From positions 1 through 64,000 of the forward strand of contig DATIWX010000133.1 in the NCBI GenBank assembly GCA_035519135.1: a DNA stretch of 64,000 nt. Direction: 5' to 3'. This DNA comes from VBDM01 sp035519135 (GTDB taxonomy: Bacteria; Pseudomonadota; Gammaproteobacteria; Burkholderiales; SG8-39). Shown piece after piece: positions 24,867 through 31,941 of this stretch (the first letter of the stretch is position 1; the number at the start of each line of letters is the position of its first letter). The position numbers and the translations under genes were made by a program. Below the pieces are notes generated by a model. The model made no database searches. It was not told the origin of the DNA and worked only from the letters and a program-made list of their open reading frames with translations.

Positions 24867-25742
24867 CTAGCCCGCCCTCGCCCTGCGGTACCACTCGAGG
24901 ATCTGCTCGCCGTTCCAGTGCAGCACGCCCTTGAACTTGGCGATGCGCGCGTAGACCTCCTCCAGATACTTGATGCGGAACGGCTGGCCGCTGATGTAGG
25001 GGTGGATCGCGATCGCCATGATCTTGGGGCGGTCCGCGCCTTCCTGGTACAGGCGCTCGAAGGTATCCAGGCATTTCTGCGTCCAGTACGCCGCCTCGTG
25101 GTGCTGGATGATCATCATCGGGATGTCGTTGCATTCCACGGTATAGGGCAGCGTCACCAGCGGCCCGTTGGCGGTCGCGATCTCCGTCGGCTCGTCGTCG
25201 TACACCCAGTCGCCGATGTAGCGGATGCCCGCCGCGGTAAGGTGCTCGGGGGTCTCGAAGGTCTCGGTCAGCCCGGGTCCGAGCCAGCCCACCGGCCGCT
25301 TTCCGGTGAAGGCTTCGATCGTGTCCAGGCAGCGCCGGATCATGCCCGGCTGGTCTTTCTCGTTGTGGATCGGGCCCTGCTCGTAGCTGTGGCCCATGAA
25401 CTCCCAGCCGGCGTCCTTGCACGCCTGCGCGACGCGCGGATAGTCGACGCAGACGCGCGCATTGATGGCCAGCGTCGGCCTGATCTTCAGGCGCTGATAG
25501 AGCGCGTGGAAGCGCCAGAAGCCGACGCGCATGCCGTACTCGTGCCAGCTCCAGTTGGGGACATCGGGCAGCAGCGAGGCGCCGGTGGGCGGCGGCAGCA
25601 CCTGCCGCGCCATCGGCTTGGCGATGTCCCAGACCTCGAGATTGACGATGGTCCAGACGATAATGCGCTTGCCGGACGGGAGCTTGAGCTTGGGCCGGTC
25701 TACGATCGCCGAGTAGGCGACGCGCTCGCGCGGGATGGTCAT
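24867..25742 (-). CDS. Polysaccharide deacetylase family protein (PuuE/allantoinase-like)
   Basis: 291 residues, starting at the ATG at 25742 that overlaps the upstream amidohydrolase stop (ATGA). The sequence follows the NodB-fold pattern of PuuE-type proteins: IIVWTIVNLEVWDI near the N-terminus, GWEFMGHSYEQGPIHNEKD with likely metal histidines, RPVGWLGPGLTETFETPEHL and a C-terminal IHPYISGQPFRIKYL. Members hydrolyse C-N bonds in cyclic amides or N-acetyl groups. Coupling to an amidohydrolase suggests amide or ring-opening chemistry. Exact substrate unknown. Confidence 0.87.
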   Translation of the reverse strand: MTIPRERVAYSAIVDRPKLKLPSGKRIIVWTIVNLEVWDIAKPMARQVLPPPTGASLLPDVPNWSWHEYGMRVGFWRFHALYQRLKIRPTLAINARVCVDYPRVAQACKDAGWEFMGHSYEQGPIHNEKDQPGMIRRCLDTIEAFTGKRPVGWLGPGLTETFETPEHLTAAGIRYIGDWVYDDEPTEIATANGPLVTLPYTVECNDIPMMIIQHHEAAYWTQKCLDTFERLYQEGADRPKIMAIAIHPYISGQPFRIKYLEEVYARIAKFKGVLHWNGEQILEWYRRARAG

Positions 25743-26842
25743 TTGCGCCTCTTCGCCTTCCTTGCCGCCTTGCGCGGCCTCGGCGCGCCCTTGGCCTTTC
25801 CCGGAGCCGGCAGCGCGAGGCGCAGCATGCGGATCGCGTTGCCGAAGTAGATCTTGCGCCGGTCGTCCTCCTTGAGCCTCAGGCCGTCGATCGCCTTGAT
25901 GACTTCCCGGATGAACAGCGGCCCGCCCTCGGGATCGAAGGGACAGTCGGTGCCGAAGAGCACGTGCTCCGTGCCGTAGAAGTCCAGGCCGCAGCGGGTC
26001 GCGGATTTCGAGCCGTTGATCGAGGTGTCGGCGTAGAACATCTTGAAGAACTCGACCGGCCGCCGCCCCATGCGCTTGAGGATCACCGTGTAGTCCTCGT
26101 CCGAAGTGCGCGTGCCGAGCTGGTCCATGCCGTAGCCGATGCGCGCCTCGAAGAAGGGAGCCATGGCGCCGAGGTGATGGGTGATGATCTTGAGCCTGGG
26201 GAGCTTCTCGAGCATCCCCGAAAATACCAGCCGCGCCATGCAGACGCTGGTCTCGTAGGGCCATCCGAACAGCCAGTAGATCTCGTACCTCGACTTGGTC
26301 TCGCTCGCATAGTCCGCGAATTTCGCGGTGCGCGTCGGATGCAACCAGATCGGCAGGTCGTACTTGTTCACCATGCGCTCGAAGATCGGGTAGAACTCCT
26401 CCTCGTCGAGCGGACGGCCGTTCACGTTGGTGAAGATCTGGATACCCTTGGCTCCAAGCTCTCCGATCGCCCGGTCCATCTCGCGCAGCGCCTCCGGGAC
26501 GTTGTTCATCGGCAGCGAGGCGACGAAGGCCGGAAAACGGTCCGGGTGCTTCGCCACGATCTCGGCCATGCCGTCGTTCGCGAGGCGGGCGAGCTCGGGC
26601 GATTGGTCGTGCGGCGCGAGGAATTCTATCGCCGGAAGCGAAAGTGTCAGGATCTGCCTGTAGCCGGGGAAGCGGTCCATCATTTTCAGGCGCGCATCGA
26701 GGTCCCACAGCACCGGGATATGCAGCCAGCGCTTGATCTGCGCTGCGAGCGACGGGTTCTGTTCGGCGAGCCCTTTCATCCGCTCGAAGAATGCCCTGGG
26801 AAAGATATGCGGAAAGATGTCGACCTTGAGATCGCGATTCAT
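25739..26842 (-). CDS. Amidohydrolase family protein (ACMSD/gamma-resorcylate decarboxylase-like TIM barrel)
   Basis: 367 residues from the ATG at 26842, with GAGG upstream. Features of the amidohydrolase-2 group are PIWLHPTR, IITHHLGAMAPFF and FGTDCPFDPEGG. The N-terminal metal HxH is changed to FPH in VDIFPHIFP, as in some decarboxylase-type subgroups. The family includes 2-amino-3-carboxymuconate-semialdehyde decarboxylase, the missing step between the dioxygenase (19791) and dehydrogenase (18314) in this window, but the altered HxH and opposite strand argue against a simple assignment. The tail is strongly basic (KAARKAKRRK). Confidence 0.88.
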   Translation of the reverse strand: MNRDLKVDIFPHIFPRAFFERMKGLAEQNPSLAAQIKRWLHIPVLWDLDARLKMMDRFPGYRQILTLSLPAIEFLAPHDQSPELARLANDGMAEIVAKHPDRFPAFVASLPMNNVPEALREMDRAIGELGAKGIQIFTNVNGRPLDEEEFYPIFERMVNKYDLPIWLHPTRTAKFADYASETKSRYEIYWLFGWPYETSVCMARLVFSGMLEKLPRLKIITHHLGAMAPFFEARIGYGMDQLGTRTSDEDYTVILKRMGRRPVEFFKMFYADTSINGSKSATRCGLDFYGTEHVLFGTDCPFDPEGGPLFIREVIKAIDGLRLKEDDRRKIYFGNAIRMLRLALPAPGKAKGAPRPRKAARKAKRRK

Positions 26843-26916
26843 GGAGTCCTCGGGGTGCGGTTCCGGTGTCCTGCGCGCGCGGTATTGTGCCTGAGTCGCC
26901 CGCGGCCTGTCTGCCT

Positions 26917-27705
26917 TCAGGCCCCGTCGTCGAGCCGGTCGATGAAGCGCGACATCGCCTCGATGACCACTTTCGGCTGGTCGCGGTGGGGCGAGTGGCG
27001 GCAGGCGGCCAGCCGCAGCAGCTCGATCGGCCCGCCCGTCTGCCCGGCGATCGCCTCGAGCTGCGCCATCGTCCCGTATTCGTCGTCGAATCCCTGGATC
27101 GCGAGCATCGGGCAGTGTATCCGCGGGAGGACATCTTCGATGTTCCATCCGCGAAAATCCGGGTGCAACCAGATGTCGTTCCAGCCGCGGAAGGTCTTCG
27201 CGGCATCGGCGTGGTACCGGCCGAGCTTCTGCGGCAGGTCGGTGGTTTCGAAGGCCGTCCTGGCTTCTGCGATGCTCTTGATGCTGATGTCTTCGACGAA
27301 AACATGCGGCGCCATCACGACGAGCCCCTTGACCTTGTCGTGTTTCGCCGCGTGGATCAACGCGATCGAGCCGCCATCCGAATGCCCGACCAGGACCGGC
27401 TCCCGGACCTCGAGCCGCGCGAGCAGCTCCGGCAGCGCCTCGAGCGCCTCGACGTGCATGTAGTCCACGGCGCGCGGCCCGTTCAGGACGTCGGACTGGC
27501 CGTAGCCGTAGCGCGAATAGACCACGGCCGCGCAGCCCGTCGCCAGGGCCGCGTTGCGCGGAAAATCACGCCACATCGCGACCGACCCGAGCCCCTCGTG
27601 CAGGAACACGAGCGTGCGCGCTCCATTGCCGGATCCTGCGATCCGCTGGACTTCGAGCTTGTGGCCCTGCACGGTGACAAAGAAGGGGTCGGCTTGCGTA
27701 GACAT
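26917..27705 (-). CDS. Alpha/beta hydrolase
   Basis: 262 residues. The nucleophile elbow is GHSDGG with Ser109; the strand-loop LVFLHEGLG carries the oxyanion region; the likely acid is in GFDDEYG and the base in CRHSPHRDQ. Its size and the GHSDGG elbow fit the BphD/MhpC or 3-oxoadipate enol-lactonase groups. It could act on a ring-cleavage or lactone product from neighbouring pathways, but no direct evidence fixes the substrate. It lies 74 bases upstream of the amidohydrolase gene, on the same strand. Confidence 0.87.
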   Translation of the reverse strand: MSTQADPFFVTVQGHKLEVQRIAGSGNGARTLVFLHEGLGSVAMWRDFPRNAALATGCAAVVYSRYGYGQSDVLNGPRAVDYMHVEALEALPELLARLEVREPVLVGHSDGGSIALIHAAKHDKVKGLVVMAPHVFVEDISIKSIAEARTAFETTDLPQKLGRYHADAAKTFRGWNDIWLHPDFRGWNIEDVLPRIHCPMLAIQGFDDEYGTMAQLEAIAGQTGGPIELLRLAACRHSPHRDQPKVVIEAMSRFIDRLDDGA

Positions 27706-27719
27706 CGGCTTTCGATTTG

Positions 27720-28784
27720 CTAGAGCTTAAGCGGTTTCCAGTACCCGGTCAGCTCGAGATATCCGCGACCTCCCCCTTTGCCGCCTTTCGCGCGGACCGC
27801 CCCCTCCCAGTAGACGGTCCCGGTGCTCGCGCGCGCGTCCAGCTCCTGGTCGTCCATGAGCGGCTCGACTTCGAGGGATAGCGGGCCCGCGTCGACGCGC
27901 ACCGAGACCGGATACTCGGCTCCGGTCCGAGGCGAGCGCCAGCGCCGCAGCGCGGAGAAGCGCACCTCGGCGGGCTTGAGCGGCCGCACCCGCCCGTCTG
28001 CGGCCCTGAAGCTCCCGCCTGCCCAGAAGCTGCCCCCGTCGCGCGAGCGGATGCGAAACGCCATGAGCGCTCCTCCGCCGTCGAGATTGATCCCGATCCA
28101 GTCCCAGCCGACCGCGCCTTCGGCCAAGGGCTCGCTCGACCACTCGTGATCCAGCCAGGCCTCGCCGGAGACGCCGCGCTCCGCCCCCTGGACCAGCACC
28201 CTGCCCGAGACCGCGAGGTGCGGCTGGCTGTAGTAATAGCTTGCCTGCCCCGGCCCCGGGCCCTTGCGGCTGAAGCCGCGCTCGCCTTCGAGCAGCACAC
28301 CCTGTGTCGGCTCGAACCTGAGCTTGTAGCGAAACTCCCGGGCAGTGACATCGGCTGCATAGCCACCCCCGGCCTGCTTGAGGGACCAGTCCTCGATCGC
28401 CACCTCCGTGCGCCCTTCCAGGGCTTCGGCGAGCCCCAGCCCCGAGCGCGCGGCGCGCTGATCGTGCAGCAGCTTTCCCGAGGCAGGATCGGAAAGCGCC
28501 GCGTGGGCAAACAGCAGCTGCCGGGGGGCGAAGCGGCTCCCCACGTCCTCGGCGACACGCGGCCGGTTGCGGAAAAAAGTGATCTGCATGCCGAGATCGC
28601 GGCCGTCGTCCGCCCTCAGCCAGCCGGTGATGTACCACCATTCGTTGCGAAAATCCGGATGACTGCCATAGTCGCGCGGAAATTGCAGTGCCGCGCCGGG
28701 CCGCACCTGCGGATACTCGCCCGCTGCACGGGCGAATGCGGGGAGCAGGCAAAGGCACAGCAGCGCGAGGAGCCCGCCCTTCAC
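27720..28784 (-). CDS. Lipocalin-like AttH/CrtC-family exported protein
   Basis: About 354 residues. The GTG at 28784 overlaps the stop of the FtsX permease (GTGA). The signal peptide is residues 1-18 (ALLCLCLLPAFARA). The AttH/hydroxyneurosporene-hydratase family hallmark HPDFRNEWWYITGWL is near residue 40, and a second half starts at WLDHEWSSEPLAEGAVGWDW. The family often sits beside a LolD-type ATPase and FtsX-type permease, as here with the permease. It may carry or modify a lipid extracted from the membrane. The ATPase is not adjacent (see 39556-40293). Confidence 0.88.
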   Translation of the reverse strand: MKGGLLALLCLCLLPAFARAAGEYPQVRPGAALQFPRDYGSHPDFRNEWWYITGWLRADDGRDLGMQITFFRNRPRVAEDVGSRFAPRQLLFAHAALSDPASGKLLHDQRAARSGLGLAEALEGRTEVAIEDWSLKQAGGGYAADVTAREFRYKLRFEPTQGVLLEGERGFSRKGPGPGQASYYYSQPHLAVSGRVLVQGAERGVSGEAWLDHEWSSEPLAEGAVGWDWIGINLDGGGALMAFRIRSRDGGSFWAGGSFRAADGRVRPLKPAEVRFSALRRWRSPRTGAEYPVSVRVDAGPLSLEVEPLMDDQELDARASTGTVYWEGAVRAKGGKGGGRGYLELTGYWKPLKL

Positions 28785-31282
28785 CAGTCTTCCTTGACCG
28801 CGTGGATTGCCTCCGCGCTCATCGCCTGGCGTCCGCTCGCGATCGCCGTCAGCGTCGCCATCGTCAGCATGACCGCCACGAACTCGGCGAGGAGTCTCCA
28901 GGGCATGTGCAGTTCCATGCCCCAGTGGAACGACTGCGGGTTCACCACATTGATGAGCACCAGGCTGATGAGCCAGCCGAGCGCAAGGCCCGCGGCGAGG
29001 CCCAGGGCGCTCACCAGCAGACCCTCGCCGGCGAGCATCAAGCCGATCTGGCCGCGAGTCATACCCAGGTGGCGCAGCACGCCGAATTCGCGCCGGCGCG
29101 CCAGCACCAGCGCGCCGAAGCTCGACGACAGCCCGAACAGGCCGATGACCACCGCCACCACTTCCAGCGCGTAGGTCACCGCGAAAGTACGGTCGAAGAC
29201 TCTCAGCGAAACTTCGCGGATCTCCTCCGGACCGCTCATCTCGACGTTGGCACCGCCCGCGAGGCGTGCCTCGAGGTCGCGCTTGACCTTTTCCGGGTCC
29301 GCGCCGGGCGCGAGCCACACTGCCGCGTCGTTGGCGTAGGAGTCTCCCGTATAGCGGAGATACTCGTAGCGCTCGATCAGCACCGCGCCCTGCTGGCGCG
29401 CATAGTCGCGCCACACACCGGCGACGGTGAAGCGCGCCCGCCGTCCGCCGAGCGGGATCTCGATCACCGAGCCGGGCCGCCAGCGGTAGATCGCGGCGGC
29501 GATTTCGCTGACCCAGGCGGCAGGCGGCTCGCCGGCTTTCGGCGCGTAAGCCGCGCCGAGCAGGGGCGGCACCCTGCCCTCGGCTTCCACCGCTCTCGCG
29601 AGAAGGGTGACGGGAGGCCTGTCCGGGTCGACGGGGAGGCGCTGGACGCGCAGGAATTCGACGCGGCGTATTCCCGGAAGCGCTGCGATCGCCTGCTGGT
29701 CCGAAGTCGACAGGTAGGCCGTATCCGATCCCGGACCCGTTCTGAGGTACAGATCCGCCGGCAGGATGCGCTCCAGCCACTCATCCAGCGATTGCCTGAA
29801 GGAGGCGACCATGATCGCCATCGAAACCATGAGGCTCACTGCTGCGACGATGGCGGCGAGGCTGACGCCCGCCTGTCCCGGGGCGCCGCGCAGCTGCGCG
29901 AGCCCCAGCCGCAGCGGCCTCGGCCCAAGGGCCGGCGCGAGGCGAAATACCAGCACCGCAATGCGCGGCATCAGCATCACGGTGCCCACCAGAAGCAGCG
30001 CGATGGCGAGATAACCGGCGAGCGGCAGGCCGCGCACCGGCTCCACCTGGGTGAGAGCCGCTCCGGCAAGGATCACGGCGAGGCCGGGCCAGGCACGGTG
30101 CAGGCGGCCGAAAGCGCGCCCCTCGTCGCCCGCCTTCAGGGCAGCCGCCGGCGCCGCGCCCGCAGCTTCCAGCGCCGGCGCGAGACTCCCCAGCACGGCG
30201 GCGAGAATCCCCAGGACGAAAAACAGCATGAGCGCCGGCCAGTCGAGCACGATCTCGGGCGCAAGGCCGCGAAAATAGCCGCCGCCCAACTCAGCGCCGA
30301 AGTGCCGGAGCACCACGCGGGCGCTCGCAAATCCGAGCGCGATTCCGGCAGCCGCGCCGAGAGCACCGACCACCGCGGCCTCGGCGAGCAGCATGGCGAC
30401 CAGCCCGCGGCGGGTCACGCCCAGGACGCGAAGCAGCGCGAGCTGCGCACGCCGCCGCACCACCGCAAGGGCCTGCGCTGAAAAGACCAGGAGCCCGCCG
30501 GTGAACAGCGCCACCAGGGCGAGCACGTTGAGGTTGACGCGGTAAGCGCGCGAGGGCGCGCCGCTGCGCTCCACGTCCGCTTCCGGCCGCTCGGCCACGG
30601 TCCCCGCCGGCAGGTCGGCCTGCAGCCGCGCTGCGAAGCGCTCCGGATCGACCCCCGGATGCAATCGGAGATCGATGCGGTTCAGGAACCCCGACCGCCC
30701 GAACATCGCCTGCGCCGCGCCGATGTCGACGATCGCGAAGCGCTGGCGGCGCGCCTCGCCGAGAATCCCTGCGATTCGCAGCGAGATCACTCGCAGGCCG
30801 ACTTGAACGGAGAGCGCGTCGCCCTTCTTCAGGTCCAGCCACTCCGCCGCCGCGGCCGACACAAAGACCCGGTCGGGCCGCAGGAAGTCCAGGCGATCGC
30901 TTTCCCCGGCCGCAAGGAACGGCTGAATGCGGGCGGCACGGAAGACGTCGATCCCGAGGATCTGAAGAGGCTCGCGGCGGCCCGGAATCCGGGCGTCCAC
31001 CTCGAGCACGGGGCTCGCCACGGCGACTTCGCGCTGCGCTGCGAGGCGCGGATAGAGCGACTCGTCGAACCCGGCGCGTGGACCGCGCACGGCGAGATCC
31101 GCCTCGCCCGAAAGGGTCTGAACCGCCGCGCCGAATTCGTTGATCGCCGCCTGGTTGATGAGCTGAACGGCGTAGCCGAGCGCCACGCCGAGTGCGATGG
31201 CGAGCACGGAGAGCGCGAGCCTGCCGGTGTGCTGGAGAAACGGAGCGAAGACGAGGGAGCGCCGGACCCGGTATCGGCTCAT
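28781..31282 (-). CDS. FtsX/MacB-type ABC transporter permease (YbbP/AttFG-like, fused double permease)
   Basis: 833 residues with two FtsX modules. Membrane segments lie near residues 20-42, at about 265-410, and in the last 130 residues; two large periplasmic domains lie between. The N-terminus RLALSVLAIALGVALGYAV and the late ALEVVAVVIGLFGLSSSFG are typical. Such permeases work with LolD-like ATPases as mechanotransmission pumps for lipids or lipoproteins. Its gene overlaps the lipocalin-like gene downstream. The only LolD-like ATPase in the window is 8 kb away at 39556-40293. Confidence 0.91.
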   Translation of the reverse strand: MSRYRVRRSLVFAPFLQHTGRLALSVLAIALGVALGYAVQLINQAAINEFGAAVQTLSGEADLAVRGPRAGFDESLYPRLAAQREVAVASPVLEVDARIPGRREPLQILGIDVFRAARIQPFLAAGESDRLDFLRPDRVFVSAAAAEWLDLKKGDALSVQVGLRVISLRIAGILGEARRQRFAIVDIGAAQAMFGRSGFLNRIDLRLHPGVDPERFAARLQADLPAGTVAERPEADVERSGAPSRAYRVNLNVLALVALFTGGLLVFSAQALAVVRRRAQLALLRVLGVTRRGLVAMLLAEAAVVGALGAAAGIALGFASARVVLRHFGAELGGGYFRGLAPEIVLDWPALMLFFVLGILAAVLGSLAPALEAAGAAPAAALKAGDEGRAFGRLHRAWPGLAVILAGAALTQVEPVRGLPLAGYLAIALLLVGTVMLMPRIAVLVFRLAPALGPRPLRLGLAQLRGAPGQAGVSLAAIVAAVSLMVSMAIMVASFRQSLDEWLERILPADLYLRTGPGSDTAYLSTSDQQAIAALPGIRRVEFLRVQRLPVDPDRPPVTLLARAVEAEGRVPPLLGAAYAPKAGEPPAAWVSEIAAAIYRWRPGSVIEIPLGGRRARFTVAGVWRDYARQQGAVLIERYEYLRYTGDSYANDAAVWLAPGADPEKVKRDLEARLAGGANVEMSGPEEIREVSLRVFDRTFAVTYALEVVAVVIGLFGLSSSFGALVLARRREFGVLRHLGMTRGQIGLMLAGEGLLVSALGLAAGLALGWLISLVLINVVNPQSFHWGMELHMPWRLLAEFVAVMLTMATLTAIASGRQAMSAEAIHAVKEDW

Positions 31283-31291
31283 TCCCCGATG

Positions 31292-31930
31292 TTAGCTGAT
31301 GAGTCCGTGCCTCATCGAGAACTTCACCAGCTCCACGGTGTCGCGGACCTTGAGCTTCTTCATGATCCGCGCGCGGTAGGTTTCGACGGTCTTGGGCGAG
31401 AGCGACAGCGCCTGCGCGATCGCCGCGTTGGTGCGCCCCTCGACAACCAGCTGCAGCACGTCCCGCTCGCGCAGGCTGAGGCTGTCGAGCGGGCTGACGT
31501 TGGTTCCTTCGCGCAGATAGTCGTCGATCACCGTCTCGGTGATCCGGTGGCTGAGATAGCGCTTCCCGGCGCGCAACGCGCGGATCGCGTCCACGACTTC
31601 CTCCCCCGCGGATTCTTTCAGAACGTAGCCCTGCGCCCCCGCCTGGAGCGCCCGGTAGATGTGCTCGGCGCTCAGGTACATCGACAGGATCAGCACCCGC
31701 GTTTCCGGGGACCGCTCGACGATGCGGCGCGTAGCCTCGACGCCGTCGAGCTCGGGCATGGCGATGTCCATGATGACGATGTCCGGGCGCAGCCGCAGGG
31801 CCTCGGCAACGGCCTCGCGGCCGTTGCCCGCGACCCCCACCACCTGCAGGTCGTTACCTCCCTCCAGCAGAGCGCGGAGTCCGTCCCTCACCACGGCGTG
31901 GTCGTCGGCGAGCATCACTGAAACAGGCAT
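31292..31930 (-). CDS. NarL/FixJ-family response regulator
   Basis: 212 residues from the ATG at 31930. The receiver domain has the acidic pocket ADDH (8-11), phospho-acceptor Asp55 (IMDIAMPE) and Lys in VLKES. A LuxR-type helix-turn-helix follows: LSLRERDVLQLVVEGRTNAA, then SLSPKTVETYRARIMKKL. It is 11 bases downstream of the PAS histidine kinase, its evident partner. It would bind DNA when phosphorylated; targets are not visible. It ends nine bases before the FtsX permease gene, so the pump could be co-transcribed. Confidence 0.95.
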   Translation of the reverse strand: MPVSVMLADDHAVVRDGLRALLEGGNDLQVVGVAGNGREAVAEALRLRPDIVIMDIAMPELDGVEATRRIVERSPETRVLILSMYLSAEHIYRALQAGAQGYVLKESAGEEVVDAIRALRAGKRYLSHRITETVIDDYLREGTNVSPLDSLSLRERDVLQLVVEGRTNAAIAQALSLSPKTVETYRARIMKKLKVRDTVELVKFSMRHGLIS

Positions 31931-31941
31931 GTCACCCTCCC

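Noticed and set aside
23146..25422. Long minus-strand frame across the esterase, membrane protein and cytochrome genes
   Set aside because: Its sequence is low-complexity Arg-rich and antisense to three genes with clear motifs.
24867..27305. An apparent 812-codon fusion of deacetylase and upstream sequence
   Set aside because: Only the last 291 residues are deacetylase; the rest is out of frame with the amidohydrolase and has no family features.
27720..29780. Fusion of the lipocalin-like protein with upstream sequence in the permease
   Set aside because: The upstream part is a wrong-frame read of the FtsX gene; the GTG at 28784 gives a normal signal peptide.
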